From Corynebacterium crudilactis (GTDB lineage Bacteria; Actinomycetota; Actinomycetes; Mycobacteriales; Mycobacteriaceae), in NCBI RefSeq assembly GCF_001643015.1, contig NZ_CP015622.1:1-64000 (forward strand): a stretch of DNA of 64,000 nt. The letters run 5' to 3'. The notes beneath the pieces were generated by a model that searched no databases, was not told the DNA's origin, and was given only the letters and a program-made list of their open reading frames with translations. Shown piece by piece: positions 1-11,391 of the stretch (position 1 is the first letter of the stretch; the number at the start of each line of letters is the position of its first letter). The position numbers and the translations under genes are program-made.

Positions 1-1560
1 GTGAGCCAGAACTCATCTTCTTTGCTCGAAACATGGAGGCAGGTTGTTGCTGACCTCACTACTTTGAGCCAACAACCCGACAGTGGATTCGACCCGTTGA
101 CACCTACTCAACGCGCATCCTTGAATCTGACTAAGCCAATTGCCATCGTGGACGGCTACGCTGTGCTGTCCACTCCGCATGCCATGGCTAAAAATGTCAT
201 TGAACAGGACTTGGGTGAATCCCTCACGCGTGTTTTGTCCCTGAGAATGGGACGCTCTTTCAGTTTGGCTGTCAGCGTGGAGCCGGAGCAGGAAGCTCCA
301 GAAAAGCCTGTTCAACAGGAGTTTAGGTACCAACCTGAGTCTGCGCAGGGCCAACAGAGCTCACCTAATAAAACCCCGAAGCAGTACGAAGTTGGTGGAA
401 GTGGGGAGGCGTCGACAGGCGATGGCTGGGAACGCACTCATTCAGCACCCGAGCCACGCCAGGACCTGGAGCCACAAGCTCCACAACGTATTCCACGCGA
501 AACACCAGCTCACAACCCTAATAGGGAAGTGTCGCTCAACCCGAAGTACACATTTGAAAGCTTCGTGATTGGGCCGTTTAACCGTTTCGCCAATGCGGCA
601 GCTGTTGCCGTTGCAGAAAGCCCTGCGAAGGCATTCAACCCACTGTTTATTTCCGGCGGTTCAGGTCTAGGCAAGACTCACCTGCTCCACGCAGTGGGAA
701 ATTACGCGCAAGAATTGCAGCCTGGCCTGCGGATTAAGTATGTCTCGAGTGAGGAATTCACGAATGACTACATCAATTCCGTGCGCGATGACCGCCAGGA
801 AACTTTCAAACGCCGTTACCGCAATTTGGATATCCTCATGGTCGATGACATCCAATTTTTAGCAGGTAAAGAAGGTACTCAGGAAGAGTTTTTCCACACC
901 TTTAATGCATTACACCAGGCAGATAAACAAATTATTTTGTCTTCCGACCGTCCTCCTAAACAGCTGACCACGCTGGAAGATCGACTTCGCACCCGTTTTG
1001 AAGGTGGTCTCATCACAGATATTCAGCCGCCAGATCTAGAAACTCGCATTGCGATTTTGATGAAGAAGGCGCAAACCGATGGCACTCATGTCGATCGCGA
1101 AGTGATGGAGCTTATTGCCAGCCGTTTTGAGTCCTCAATTCGAGAGCTTGAAGGCGCATTAATTCGTGTATCTGCATATTCTTCTTTAATCAATCAGCCG
1201 ATCGATAAAGAAATGGCCATCGTGGCGCTGCGCGATATCTTGCCAGAGCCAGAAGATATGGAGATTACTGCTCCAGTAATCATGGAAGTAACTGCAGAAT
1301 ATTTTGAGATTTCTGTAGATACACTGCGTGGAGCAGGTAAAACTAGGGCAGTGGCGCATGCACGCCAGTTGGCCATGTACCTCTGCCGCGAACTCACGGA
1401 TATGTCACTTCCTAAAATTGGTGATGTCTTTGGCGGTAAAGACCACACAACGGTCATGTATGCCGATCGTAAGATTCGCCAGGAAATGACAGAAAAACGC
1501 GATACTTACGATGAGATCCAGCAGCTCACCCAGCTGATCAAATCACGAGGCCGCAACTAG
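1..1560 (+). CDS. dnaA: Chromosomal replication initiator DnaA
   Basis: This AAA+ protein binds DnaA boxes and melts oriC. It has 519 residues and a GTG start at the first base of the window. A DnaA N-terminal domain (about 1-90) is followed by a variable linker rich in Q, P and E (about 95-180). The AAA+ module contains the Walker A sequence GGSGLGKT near residue 219 and Walker B LMVDDIQF near 280. The C-terminal DNA-binding domain carries the DnaA signature [12 protein letters not shown] near 481. A hairpin terminator follows directly, and then the box-rich intergenic region. The linker differs from the C. glutamicum protein as I remember it, while the AAA+ and DNA-binding domains look nearly identical. 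Upstream control lies outside the window. Confidence 0.98.
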   Translation: MSQNSSSLLETWRQVVADLTTLSQQPDSGFDPLTPTQRASLNLTKPIAIVDGYAVLSTPHAMAKNVIEQDLGESLTRVLSLRMGRSFSLAVSVEPEQEAPEKPVQQEFRYQPESAQGQQSSPNKTPKQYEVGGSGEASTGDGWERTHSAPEPRQDLEPQAPQRIPRETPAHNPNREVSLNPKYTFESFVIGPFNRFANAAAVAVAESPAKAFNPLFISGGSGLGKTHLLHAVGNYAQELQPGLRIKYVSSEEFTNDYINSVRDDRQETFKRRYRNLDILMVDDIQFLAGKEGTQEEFFHTFNALHQADKQIILSSDRPPKQLTTLEDRLRTRFEGGLITDIQPPDLETRIAILMKKAQTDGTHVDREVMELIASRFESSIRELEGALIRVSAYSSLINQPIDKEMAIVALRDILPEPEDMEITAPVIMEVTAEYFEISVDTLRGAGKTRAVAHARQLAMYLCRELTDMSLPKIGDVFGGKDHTTVMYADRKIRQEMTEKRDTYDEIQQLTQLIKSRGRN

Positions 1561-1578
1561 AATTACAAAAGTTGCTTA

Positions 1579-1612
1579 GGGACCCATATCTTCGGATATA
1601 GGTCCCTTTTTT
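1579..1612 (+). terminator. Rho-independent terminator of dnaA
   Basis: The arms GGGACCCATATC (1579-1590) and GATATAGGTCCC (1595-1606) pair with one mismatch around a stable TTCG tetraloop and run into a T-tract. It separates dnaA transcription from the origin. Confidence 0.9.
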
Positions 1613-1721
1613 GTAATTCAAGGCCTATCCAGCGGTTTTTATTGAGGTCATCGACAAAAGACCAGCTCAGAAAGTTATCCACAACCTTATTCACAACCCT
1701 GTAATTACACTCTTGTAATTC

Positions 1722-1737
1722 AGTGAGCTTCATCACA
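1722..1737. promoter_or_regulatory. Candidate GlxR (CRP-type) site inside oriC
   Basis: AGTGAGCTTCATCACA matches the TGTGA-N6-TCACA palindrome at every defined position but the first. It lies between DnaA boxes. This is a motif match only. Confidence 0.35.
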
Positions 1738-2240
1738 AATAAAACAACTCCCGACACATTAAAACCCTGTGCATAACTCACTAAAAATTGGGGATAAGCT
1801 GGGGATACATCTGCACAATCTGGGGATAAAATCGGAGCACCAAAATCTATCCACAGATAGGAGAAGTTATCCACAATCAATTCACAGGCCAGTTCACATC
1901 TCGAAATTTAGCGACTACCTTGTAAAACAATGTGTTATCCACAGTTTGAACAGGACCTACTGTTACTACCAATCTTTTAACTAGAAATTAACTAAAAGAA
2001 AGAGGGGTTGGGGAGAAAGCTTCAAAGGTGGTCTCAAGGATGACAAAACTTTGGGACTTCACTTGAGAAAATTGGAATTACAAATTCCCAGAACCGTAGG
2101 GTTCACAGGTAGGTTGGGTTTGTGTAATTCGGAAGTAACCGCCGCAAGGTGGAACCTTTACTTGAGAAGGTTTCCCTATCGGTCAAAAACCGAATTTAGT
2201 TAACTGATGAACTATATTTCCCAAGGAGCTTTAAAACAGC

Positions 2241-3425
2241 ATGGAGTCACAAAACGTGTCCTTCCGTGTGGCCAGGGAAGACCTGGTTACCGCGGTAGCC
2301 TGGGTCGCTCGTAACCTGCCCACCAAACCGACTCAGCCGGTACTTCGAGCCATGCTGATCACCGCCGATGATGAAGGCTTAGAACTCGCCGGCTACGACT
2401 ACGATGTTTCCACCCGTGTTCGTCTTTCAGCTGAGGTCTCTCAGCCAGGTCGCATCGCCGTTGCCGGTAAATTGCTCTCTGAAATCACAGGATCGTTGCC
2501 AAACAAGCCAGTTGATTTCCGCATCGATGGATCTAAAGCTTTTGTCACCTGCGGTTCTTCCCGTTTCGAGCTTCCACTTATCCCGCTAGATGATTACCCA
2601 ATGTTGCCAAAGCTTCCTGCTGGCACAGGTTCCATCAACGCGAAACTGTTCACTGAAGCTGTTTCCCAGGTTGCTTCTGCTGCTGGTAAAGATGATTCCC
2701 TTCCGATGCTCACTGGTGTCAGCATGGAAATCGTCGGCAACCAGGTGCATTTGGCTGCAACAGACCGTTTCCGCCTGGCATTGCGCACCTTCGAATGGGA
2801 TTCCAATGATCCAGAGCTCAACGTAAAGCTGCTGATTCCTGCACGCACCTTGCTGGATAACGCTCGTTCTTTGGATTCTGGTTTGAACGATTCCATCGAT
2901 ATCGCAGTTGGTACCGGCGACCAGGTTGGCCGCGAAGGTCTTTTCGGTGTGCACACGGATAATCGTGAAACCACCACTCGTCTTCTCGATGCAGATTTCC
3001 CTAATATCGCACCATTGCTTCCAAAAGAACACACCGCGATTGCATCGGTAGAAATCGCACCTTTGGTTGATGCCATCCGCCGTGTTTCTTTAGTTGCGGA
3101 GCGCAACGCACAGATCGTGTTGCATTTCAGCGAAGGCCAGGTCATTTTGACTGCAGGCGCTACTGAAGCCGGCCACGCGGAAGAAACTTTGCCGTGTGCT
3201 TTCACTGGTAAAGAACTCACCATTGCGTTCAACCCGGGCTACCTCAAGGATGGACTTTCTGTAGTTCCAACTTCCCGCGCTGTTTTTGGATTCACTGAAC
3301 CATCTCGCCCTGCGATCATGATTCCTGAGCCTGAAGAATTGCCTTCCGCCAATGAAAATGGAGTTTTCCAAACTCCAGAAACCTATTTCACCTACCTGCT
3401 TATGCCAGTTCGCCTACCAGGCTAA
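2241..3425 (+). CDS. dnaN: DNA polymerase III beta subunit (sliding clamp)
   Basis: The ring-shaped clamp tethers DNA polymerase III to the template. The protein has 394 residues, the normal length, made of three clamp folds. It ends with the family-typical LLMPVRLPG, which resembles the usual C-terminal MPxRL motif. The ATG at 2241 follows the ribosome-binding site AAGGAG at 2223-2228. It lies between oriC and recF in the canonical dnaA-dnaN-recF order. A 14-bp perfect hairpin follows the stop codon before recF, so the dnaN/recF ratio may be set by partial termination or mRNA stability. Nothing in the sequence is unusual for the family. Confidence 0.97.
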   Translation: MESQNVSFRVAREDLVTAVAWVARNLPTKPTQPVLRAMLITADDEGLELAGYDYDVSTRVRLSAEVSQPGRIAVAGKLLSEITGSLPNKPVDFRIDGSKAFVTCGSSRFELPLIPLDDYPMLPKLPAGTGSINAKLFTEAVSQVASAAGKDDSLPMLTGVSMEIVGNQVHLAATDRFRLALRTFEWDSNDPELNVKLLIPARTLLDNARSLDSGLNDSIDIAVGTGDQVGREGLFGVHTDNRETTTRLLDADFPNIAPLLPKEHTAIASVEIAPLVDAIRRVSLVAERNAQIVLHFSEGQVILTAGATEAGHAEETLPCAFTGKELTIAFNPGYLKDGLSVVPTSRAVFGFTEPSRPAIMIPEPEELPSANENGVFQTPETYFTYLLMPVRLPG

Positions 3426-3448
3426 ACACATAAGCTTCACCAGAAGTT

Positions 3449-3489
3449 CGCGCCTGCCTTTGCCCATAAAAACTACAAAGGCAGGCGCG
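3449..3489 (+). repeat. 14-bp perfect hairpin between dnaN and recF
   Basis: CGCGCCTGCCTTTG (3449-3462) pairs with CAAAGGCAGGCGCG (3476-3489) across a 13-base loop. There is no T-tract, so it is a poor intrinsic terminator and more likely an intra-operon RNA structure. Confidence 0.7.
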
Positions 3490-3531
3490 TTATCCAATCC
3501 GCTGAATTCACGCCAAGGAGGTTTTGAAAAC

Positions 3532-4716
3532 ATGCATATTCGTTCTTTGGAATTACGTGATTATCGTTCTTGGCCTGAACTCAAAGTGGATTTGGAACCT
3601 GGAATTACAGTTTTTATTGGCCGCAATGGTTTTGGAAAAACAAATATTGTTGAAGCCGTTGGCTATCTTGCGCATTTGTCTTCTCACCGCGTGTCTTCCG
3701 ATACGCCTTTAGTCCGAGCTCATGCACAAAACGCCCGCGTATCAGCAGTTGCGGTGAATCAAGGCAGAGAACTGGCTGCTCATTTGCTGATTAAACCTCA
3801 TGCCTCCAACCAAGCAAGTTTGAATCGCACAAAGTTGAGATCCCCGAGGGAACTTCTCGGCGTGGTGAAAACTGTGTTATTCGCACCTGAGGATTTGGCG
3901 TTGGTGAAAGGCGAACCGGCAGAGCGCAGACGCTATGTGGACGAGATTATTGCTACGCGTGTGCCTCGGATGGCCGGGGTGAAAGCTGATTATGACAAGG
4001 TGCTCAAACAAAGAAATGCCCTGCTGAAAACAGCTACGATCGCACTTCGTCGCGGTTATGGCACTGAAGAAGGCGCTGCAGCACTAAGTACTTTGGACAC
4101 GTGGGATGGCCAGCTTGCACGTTTGGGTGCGGAAGTTATGGCAGCTAGATTTGCTCTCATTAATGAGCTGGGGCCGAAGATTTTTGATGTTTACAGCACC
4201 ATTGCGCCTGAATCTCGCCCTGCGGCCGTGACATACAAAACCACAATCGATGCAGGTCTTTCCCAATTTTCGGAATTTGATACTGGCATTATTGAAGCCA
4301 CATTATTGACAGAACTGGCTACCAAACGACAGCGCGAAATCGAGCGTGGCTCAAGCTTAGTGGGGCCGCACCGCGATGACCTGGAGCTATTGCTTGGAGA
4401 GCAGCCTGCAAAAGGCTTTGCTAGCCACGGTGAAACATGGTCTTTTGCTTTGGCATTGAGAATTGCTGAGTTCAATTTGCTGCGCGCAGATGGCACAGAT
4501 CCCATCCTCATCTTGGATGATGTATTTTCTGAACTTGATGCTGGCCGCCGTGAAAAACTTGTGGGCATCGCCCAAGACGCTGAACAGGTACTCATCACGG
4601 CTGCTGTTCATGATGATTTGCCTGAAAATCTCAAAAAAGCATTGAGCGCGCAACATACAGTCACCGTCCAAGACACCGATGCCGGCCGCATCTCAATTTT
4701 GGATGCTACCTCATGA
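3532..4716 (+). CDS. recF: DNA replication and repair protein RecF
   Basis: RecF is an SMC-like ATPase that loads RecA at single-strand gaps together with RecO and RecR. The protein has 394 residues. Walker A is [13 protein letters not shown] near residues 30-42, the ABC-type signature region is around [10 protein letters not shown], and Walker B is [12 protein letters not shown] near 325-336. I place the start at ATG 3532 because AAGGAGG lies 8 bases upstream and the N-terminus [14 protein letters not shown] is typical of RecF. The reading frame stays open further upstream, but that extension overlaps dnaN and lacks family similarity. The stop overlaps the next start by four bases (ATGA), so the two are translationally coupled. 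Confidence 0.96.
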   Translation: MHIRSLELRDYRSWPELKVDLEPGITVFIGRNGFGKTNIVEAVGYLAHLSSHRVSSDTPLVRAHAQNARVSAVAVNQGRELAAHLLIKPHASNQASLNRTKLRSPRELLGVVKTVLFAPEDLALVKGEPAERRRYVDEIIATRVPRMAGVKADYDKVLKQRNALLKTATIALRRGYGTEEGAAALSTLDTWDGQLARLGAEVMAARFALINELGPKIFDVYSTIAPESRPAAVTYKTTIDAGLSQFSEFDTGIIEATLLTELATKRQREIERGSSLVGPHRDDLELLLGEQPAKGFASHGETWSFALALRIAEFNLLRADGTDPILILDDVFSELDAGRREKLVGIAQDAEQVLITAAVHDDLPENLKKALSAQHTVTVQDTDAGRISILDATS

Positions 4717-5249
4717 CCGATCCCATTGACCAAGCATTTGAACGCATCCGCGCTGAAGCCATGCGTCGCAATGGATCTGTGCCTGATTTAAAGAAAAACG
4801 ATGCTTTTCGACGCCCCCCAGCGCCGAAAGGGGGCGTCGAAAAGCGAAAAAAGGGCCGACTTACCGGCCTCGATGGCCGCCCAAAACGCTTTGTGCGCGG
4901 CGCAGAGCCCTTGGGTTCGGTGCTCAGCAAGGAAATTCAGCGACGTGGCTGGGGCAAAGACATCGCTGGCGGCTGGGTTTCTTCTCATTGGGAAGAACTT
5001 GTTGGAGCGAAGATTGCGCAGCATACGCGTGTGGAAATGATCAAGGATAAGAAACTTTTTATCACATGTGATTCCACTGCGTGGGCAACAAATTTACGCA
5101 TGATGCAACGGCAGATCCTGCAGGTCATCGCGGAAAAAGTAGGTCCAAATATCATTACAGAATTACGTATTTTTGGGCCTAAAGCTCCGAGCTGGCGCAA
5201 GGGTCCGTTGCACGTTAAAGGGCGCGGTCCGCGAGACACTTACGGATAG
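4713..5249 (+). CDS. DUF721 (DciA-like) protein
   Basis: The protein has 178 residues, starts inside the recF stop (ATGA) and precedes gyrB. This is the standard actinobacterial position for DUF721 proteins. The DUF721 core lies in the C-terminal half, around residues 70-160, with the conserved-looking [19 protein letters not shown] and [20 protein letters not shown]721 includes DciA, which helps load the replicative helicase in bacteria lacking DnaC or DnaI. That role here is inferred from family and location. The N-terminal linker is rich in Lys, Arg and Pro and is partly encoded by a 16-bp perfect inverted repeat (4803-4845), which looks like a small insertion. Confidence 0.85.
   Translation: MTDPIDQAFERIRAEAMRRNGSVPDLKKNDAFRRPPAPKGGVEKRKKGRLTGLDGRPKRFVRGAEPLGSVLSKEIQRRGWGKDIAGGWVSSHWEELVGAKIAQHTRVEMIKDKKLFITCDSTAWATNLRMMQRQILQVIAEKVGPNIITELRIFGPKAPSWRKGPLHVKGRGPRDTYG
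4803..4845. repeat. 16-bp inverted repeat inside the DUF721 gene
   Basis: GCTTTTCGACGCCCCC (4803-4818) is the exact reverse complement of 4830-4845, with an 11-base loop. Both arms contain the recurrent 10-mer TTTTCGACGC/GCGTCGAAAA. Confidence 0.85.
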
Positions 5250-5331
5250 TTTGCTCAAGAAAAGCGTCGAATTGGGGCCTATTTTGCCGTTTCTCGCGTT
5301 ATGTATGGCACTAGGTGGGGGACTAAGCGTG

Positions 5332-7436
<2,105 letters not shown>

Positions 7437-7451
7437 ACGCGATTACTTAAT

Positions 7452-7483
7452 CCGCTCCTTGCAGATTTTAAGGGGCGGGTTTT
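7452..7483 (+). terminator. Terminator of gyrB
   Basis: CCGCTCCTT (7452-7460) pairs with AAGGGGCGG (7470-7478), including one G-T pair, and is followed by G and TTTT. Confidence 0.75.
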
Positions 7484-7562
7484 GTGATTTTGAGGTGTGG
7501 GATCTGAGCAGTGTTCGGCGGCTAATCTGAAAACTACCTAAATCACCGATACCCTTGGTGAG

Positions 7563-8438
7563 GTGTCTGTTACTGAACCCACCACCACAGCCCATGTTCC
7601 ACTTCCTGATGGATCATCAACCCCAGTCCAGATTTGGGCATCGGATAATAACGATGCCACTTTAGTGATGATCTGGCCGGGCTTTGGCATGGGTGGATAT
7701 TATTATCGCCCGATTGCCGCAGCACTGAATAAAGCAGGATTCCATGTGGCAATTGGTGAGCTTCGCGGTCAGGGGCAAAGCTCTGCGCAGGCATCTCGCA
7801 GTAGTCAATGGGGTTACCATGACCTCGCATCAGTAGATTTTCCGACGCAGATCATAGCTGCAAAAACTGCACTTGAACTGCCTCAAGACCATCCCATGAG
7901 GTTTTTATCGCATTCGATGGGAGGGCAAATTTCTTGTCTTTTTGCAGCTCGACCAGAGGCTCGAACATACAATTTGCAGAGCATTTTTGGTGTGGGTGCA
8001 GGTTCTCCTTGGCGGCCTGCGTTTAGCCCAAAGATGGGGAAGCGCTTAGGTCTAGGAGCTGTGCTGCTGGGCGGAATCGGTGGCCATGTCGTGGGGTATT
8101 GGCCAGGAAAGATTCTCGGAAAAGATATGGTTGGTTATGGACGCCAATCGGGCACCCATATGCGGGAATGGCGAAAATTTCATAAGCACAATTCTTTGAC
8201 TGATCTCAATGGTCAAGACATTGACTATGTGGAAGCAATGAAACAAGTGAGCATTCCCGTCACGTTTAGCCGTTGCCCTGATGATGAGGATTGTCCGCAG
8301 GCCTCAAGTGAGGCACTTGCAAGTTTTATCCCCTCGGCGCAGACCAAAATTACAGAAATCCCTGAATCGCTCGGGCATAATCGGTGGGCGCGTGAGCCGG
8401 AATCAACAGTAAAACTATTCCTTGAACAGGAACTTTAG
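7563..8438 (+). CDS. Alpha/beta hydrolase family protein
   Basis: The protein has 291 residues and the fold of a serine hydrolase. The nucleophile elbow is SHSMGG near residue 118-123. The oxyanion segment is WPGFGMGG near 40, and the final histidine is probably in SLGHNRW near 272. The likely acid is in CPDDEDCP near 240. No signal peptide is visible, so it is cytoplasmic. The substrate cannot be told; it resembles the lysophospholipase/acyl-esterase-like branch. The GTG start has no good ribosome-binding site, but a TACCCT hexamer 7 bases upstream would fit a leaderless message. Its 3' end overlaps the convergent membrane gene by four bases. Confidence 0.75.
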   Translation: MSVTEPTTTAHVPLPDGSSTPVQIWASDNNDATLVMIWPGFGMGGYYYRPIAAALNKAGFHVAIGELRGQGQSSAQASRSSQWGYHDLASVDFPTQIIAAKTALELPQDHPMRFLSHSMGGQISCLFAARPEARTYNLQSIFGVGAGSPWRPAFSPKMGKRLGLGAVLLGGIGGHVVGYWPGKILGKDMVGYGRQSGTHMREWRKFHKHNSLTDLNGQDIDYVEAMKQVSIPVTFSRCPDDEDCPQASSEALASFIPSAQTKITEIPESLGHNRWAREPESTVKLFLEQEL

Positions 8439-9106
8439 TATCCGATGGAGCGGAGGTAGAGTTTGCGCCATTTATTCACAAAGAATCCGATGAAAAATGC
8501 TGCAAAGACTGTTCCTTCGCGTACGCCGACAAGCCCACCCATAGTGATCCATGAAATAAGGGCTGCGATGGAGACTAAGGTCCAGTCGACGATTTGTTTC
8601 ATCGATCCGAATTCCATTTTGGGAAATACTTGCACTAAAGCGGCAACAATACCTTCACCAGCGATAAAAGTGATGTTGGGTAGGACTTGAATAAAAATGC
8701 CGAGGGACATCAGGATTGTCGCGAAGATAACCCAGAACCAGGAGAGTGCGTAGTTATCTGTTTGTGCCCAAGTGGTGATGAGCAAGCATAAATCACAAAG
8801 AATTCCGAAGAGCAGCGCCCAGACAAATTGGACCAGCATGTGTGGTTTAAATTTGGAGCGCAGAATAATCATTTGGCCGAGGATGAGGAATCCGTTGACG
8901 ATAAAAGTCGTGATTCCGAGTGACAATCCGCTGGCCGCAGCCCACACCACGGGAATTGATGAAATCGTGGTTGTGCCGAGTCCTGCATGGACGGTGATGG
9001 CGACGGCGAAGGCAATAATAAAAATCCCGACAAAGAACATCGCCCAACGAGTGGGGAGAGAAAATCTTTGTGCGGGATCTAAAGGTTTTTTATGTGGGTT
9101 GCTCAC
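8435..9106 (-). CDS. YczE/YitT-like integral membrane protein
   Basis: The protein has 223 residues with about five hydrophobic segments: near 20-40, 50-75, 85-110, 120-140, and 165-205. A short conserved-looking stretch HAGLGTTTISSIPVV follows the first segment, as in membrane proteins of the YczE/YyaS group. The C-terminus WRKLYLRSIGY is basic and should face the cytoplasm. The function is unknown in this family; transport is a guess. It lies just downstream of the 147-codon gene on the same strand (5-bp gap), so the two are probably cotranscribed. Confidence 0.6.
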   Translation of the reverse strand: MSNPHKKPLDPAQRFSLPTRWAMFFVGIFIIAFAVAITVHAGLGTTTISSIPVVWAAASGLSLGITTFIVNGFLILGQMIILRSKFKPHMLVQFVWALLFGILCDLCLLITTWAQTDNYALSWFWVIFATILMSLGIFIQVLPNITFIAGEGIVAALVQVFPKMEFGSMKQIVDWTLVSIAALISWITMGGLVGVREGTVFAAFFIGFFVNKWRKLYLRSIGY

Positions 9107-9111
9107 CCAAA

Positions 9112-9552
9112 CTATTGTGCGTTCTTTTCGATCAGCTGGCCAATTGCTGGAAGTTCTTGCTCGATTACTTTGGCAGCTTTTCCGCGTACGCCCTTGTAAA
9201 CTTTGTCCAAGCCTGGGACGTTAATGTTGTCTGCGTTGCGGTCGGCAACGCTGAGGATGGCGTCGAGAGCCTGAGTGCTGTTGGCTTCGAGGTAAGTGCC
9301 GAAATCTGCAGCATCAGCATTGGTGTATTCCTGCCAGAGGCTATCGAGAGATTCAGCCATTTCAGGCAGAAGTCGGCGTGAGCCCTTGGCTACGATATCG
9401 GAATCTACTTTGGTTGCTGCCGCCATTGCACCTTTGAGGGCGATGCCGCTGAGGCCGGATTGCTTGCCCACAGTTTCTTCGATGAATGCTGACATATCTT
9501 GTACTGCCGCATCGAAATTAGTGGAAACAAGTAAGTCCTTGAGTGAAGTCAT
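9112..9552 (-). CDS. DUF6918-like small helical protein
   Basis: The protein has 146 residues, is soluble and mostly alpha-helical, with a repeated Ala/Asp pattern and no catalytic motif that I recognise. I place the start at ATG 9552 (MTSLKDLL) rather than at the in-frame upstream codons. A -10 hexamer TAAGAT (9565-9560, minus strand) lies exactly 7 bases before this ATG and no ribosome-binding site is visible, which fits a leaderless message. Similar proteins are found across actinobacteria, with no assigned function that I know of. It is probably cotranscribed with the downstream membrane protein gene. Confidence 0.6.
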   Translation of the reverse strand: MTSLKDLLVSTNFDAAVQDMSAFIEETVGKQSGLSGIALKGAMAAATKVDSDIVAKGSRRLLPEMAESLDSLWQEYTNADAADFGTYLEANSTQALDAILSVADRNADNINVPGLDKVYKGVRGKAAKVIEQELPAIGQLIEKNAQ

Positions 9553-9571
9553 GTTGTTTATCTTAAGCGAT

Positions 9572-9620
9572 ATAAGAAAAGGCCGGCGTTTAACGCTTCG
9601 TTTAAAGCGGACGCGCGGCC
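9572..9620 (-). terminator. Probable terminator of the ssuR-like gene
   Basis: On the minus strand a GC-rich stem (GGCCG...CGGCC, 9620-9581) with an AT-rich inner part is followed by TTTTCTTAT. It lies 150 bases past the ROK gene and just before the leaderless gene at 9552, so it could also act as an attenuator. Confidence 0.5.
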
Positions 9621-9768
9621 ATTCTCTTTTTAGAATGTGTTGCAATCCTTCCTCCGCAGAAACCGTTAACCACACCAGTCACTGCAACCACAACAATCAC
9701 AAAGCTTACATTTCTTAACATTGGTCCTGCAACAGGGGTCTCATGACAGGGGCCTTGCAACATAAGGA

Positions 9769-10836
9769 TTAGGCAAAAGCTAGAGGGTCCTGACGGATCG
9801 AATGCAGGGCCACATGGGTGGCAGCCGTGCGTAGGATATGAGTATCGGCTCGCTGGATTCTTAATTGGCTTCCCGTGTTGGCGCGCAATTGGGTAACCAC
9901 GATTCGAAGAGTTTCTGGATCCAAAGTGAAAGCTTCGCCGGCAAATACAACAGTTTCTGGATCGACAACGTCAACAGCTGTAGTAACGGCATCGGCCAGT
10001 TTTTGAGCTCGCTCATTCAAAATTGTTCGAGCAAGGGGGTTTGTGCGGGTAAGTTGGACTAGGTCGGAAAATGATGTCGGCGTGAGGCCACGTCGAAAAG
10101 CATCTTTTAAAGTATTTGTATTGCCGAAAGCCATTGGCGTGCGTCCACTATTGGGGCGGTGAACGGTGCCGTTGAAAATCCATGCATGGGAGACCATTTC
10201 ACGTGCGTAGAAATATAGTGTGGACTGCGAAGGTTGGGTTAATGAGGTATCGATAATTTCTGATCCAGCCATCGCCGCAACACCAGATCCAATGCTTGCG
10301 GGGAAGGGGAGGTGCCGGGAAATATCTACCTCTGACCAGTTGTAATCCGAGGAAGTTATGATGCCATTGCTGTTGAGATGTGCAGAAAAGGCAAAGCCAA
10401 CATTGCGTGGTTCTGGCAATCCGGCACTTAATAAACGAAGTTGATCGGCAACAAAGTTCAAAGTTTTTTCGGGTGTTGAGTGTTGTACTTCGTGCGCAAT
10501 TTGATTATGTCTAAGTATGCGTCCAGCGAAATCGCATACAGCTACATCAATACTTCGCAAACCGATATGTGCACCCCAAGCGGTTAAATGACGACCATCA
10601 ATACCGAGTTTGGTGCGCGGGCGCCCAGAACGCATCTCTGTATCTGTGCGAGTTTCTTCTACGAGTCCTGCATCAATCAGGGCGGCAACGTGTCGTGTGA
10701 TTCCAGCTTGTGACAAACCTAGATCATGCTGCAGGGAGGTGCGATCGGCGTTAGTTGCGCGAATTTGATGAAATACGCGGGCGATCGGCGATTGGGGAGC
10801 AGTGATGTGTATCGGGAGGGAGCGCTGGGCGAGCAT
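9769..10836 (-). CDS. ssuR: ROK-family transcriptional regulator, SsuR-like
   Basis: The protein has an N-terminal winged helix-turn-helix (about residues 20-75, including LQHDLGLSQAGITRHVAALIDAGLVEE) and a degenerate ROK sugar-kinase-like domain without intact kinase motifs. In C. glutamicum a ROK regulator in the gyrB-gyrA interval is SsuR, the activator of sulfonate and sulfonate-ester utilisation genes when sulfate is absent. The same position and architecture here make orthology likely. I choose ATG 10836 because TAAAGT (10848-10843) is 6 bases upstream and there is no ribosome-binding site; a GTG two codons earlier is the alternative. No ssu genes lie in the window. Confidence 0.7.
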   Translation of the reverse strand: MLAQRSLPIHITAPQSPIARVFHQIRATNADRTSLQHDLGLSQAGITRHVAALIDAGLVEETRTDTEMRSGRPRTKLGIDGRHLTAWGAHIGLRSIDVAVCDFAGRILRHNQIAHEVQHSTPEKTLNFVADQLRLLSAGLPEPRNVGFAFSAHLNSNGIITSSDYNWSEVDISRHLPFPASIGSGVAAMAGSEIIDTSLTQPSQSTLYFYAREMVSHAWIFNGTVHRPNSGRTPMAFGNTNTLKDAFRRGLTPTSFSDLVQLTRTNPLARTILNERAQKLADAVTTAVDVVDPETVVFAGEAFTLDPETLRIVVTQLRANTGSQLRIQRADTHILRTAATHVALHSIRQDPLAFA

Positions 10837-10912
10837 GTACACACTTTAGACCGAACTGTCTGTTTTTCGATGTTTAATATTCAATATACGGTCTAAATTT
10901 TAGACAGACTAG
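10837..10912. promoter_or_regulatory. Promoter and palindromic elements upstream of ssuR
   Basis: The interval contains TTTAGACC (10845-10852) and inverted GGTCTAAA (10890-10897), together with repeats of AGACAG/CTGTCT. The left element overlaps the ssuR -10 hexamer, which suggests autoregulation. The motif was not compared with the published SsuR site. Confidence 0.45.
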
Positions 10913-10913
10913 T

Positions 10914-11177
10914 CTATTTATTGATTTCCAAAAGGACTCGTTGGGTTACTGCAGCAAAGGTTTCATTCCTTCCACTCAGTGGTTTTAAAACTCGGATTAT
11001 CTCAGAGACCTTCTCGGCCATTGCCTCGCTGGATCCAAAAACGCGCACACCGTGGAAACTTGCCGTACTGGTGGCTGCCGCAGCTGCTAGGGCTGCGAAA
11101 TCTCGCACCACAACAGCATGTGTCTCACACACTTCATCGGCGATAGCTAGGAGGCTATCGGGGCTTAAGCCTCTCAT
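10914..11177 (-). CDS. Doc-like protein with degenerate Fic motif
   Basis: The protein has 87 residues. The N-terminus MRGLSPDSLLAIADEVCE and the helical pattern match short Doc (death-on-curing) toxins, which normally phosphorylate EF-Tu. The catalytic motif HxFxDGNKR is expected near residue 65, but the sequence there reads LKPLSGRNETF, so the His, Asp and Lys-Arg are gone. The C-terminal third is also shorter than in full Doc proteins. I infer a catalytically dead relic, or a repurposed binding partner. It overlaps the upstream ribbon-helix-helix gene by four bases, the usual antitoxin-toxin coupling. Confidence 0.6.
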   Translation of the reverse strand: MRGLSPDSLLAIADEVCETHAVVVRDFAALAAAAATSTASFHGVRVFGSSEAMAEKVSEIIRVLKPLSGRNETFAAVTQRVLLEINK

Positions 11178-11383
11178 CGTGCTTGCCTAATTCGCTTTTC
11201 GACGCCCGCATACTCGTGCAGCATGGCCCGGGCGAGGCCTGCGATCTCGGCGTCGTCAAGCGTTCTGCTTGCGGCTGCAATGATGGCGCGCGTGGCGGCT
11301 TCTTGTTTGCTGCAGCCCTGGGACCTGGCGAGCAGGGTGAGAGCGCGGTCTTGGGCGTCGTTAAGCCTTAAAGTCATTGCCAT
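11174..11383 (-). CDS. Ribbon-helix-helix (CopG-like) antitoxin
   Basis: The protein has 69 residues, starting MAMTLRLNDAQDRALTLLAR. A beta-strand followed by two helices (including CSKQEAATRAIIAAAS) is the RHH_1/CopG pattern of type II antitoxins paired with Doc. ATG 11383 is chosen because TACCAT (11396-11391) lies 7 bases upstream with no ribosome-binding site; a TTG two codons earlier is also open. The -10 falls inside a 7-bp-arm palindrome, which fits autorepression. It is followed without a gap by the decayed Doc gene. Confidence 0.65.
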   Translation of the reverse strand: MAMTLRLNDAQDRALTLLARSQGCSKQEAATRAIIAAASRTLDDAEIAGLARAMLHEYAGVEKRIRQAR

Positions 11384-11391
11384 AACCAAAA

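Larger units (their letters stand above)
1561..2240. other. oriC: Replication origin region oriC (dnaA-dnaN intergenic)
   Basis: This 680-bp gene-free region holds perfect DnaA boxes (TTATCCACA) at 1675-1683, 1867-1875 and 1935-1943. Relaxed boxes lie at 1687 (TTATTCACA), 1847 (CTATCCACA) and, on the minus strand, at 1768, 1789 and 1821. A purine-rich, AT-rich tract around 1970-2010 is a candidate unwinding element. The 9-mer TTGTAATTC occurs on either strand at 1560, 1611, 1713 and 2075. A CRP/GlxR-like palindrome (AGTGA-N6-TCACA) sits at 1722-1737. The dnaN promoter must lie in the right half. Assignment as oriC rests on box density and the dnaA-dnaN position, which is the usual bacterial arrangement. 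Confidence 0.88.

Noticed and set aside
1769..1984. 71-codon ORF in the origin
   Set aside because: It is made largely of DnaA-box sequence, with no ribosome-binding site and no similarity.
3352..3531. N-terminal extension of RecF by 60 codons
   Set aside because: It overlaps dnaN and crosses a hairpin; the RecF family start at 3532 has a strong ribosome-binding site.
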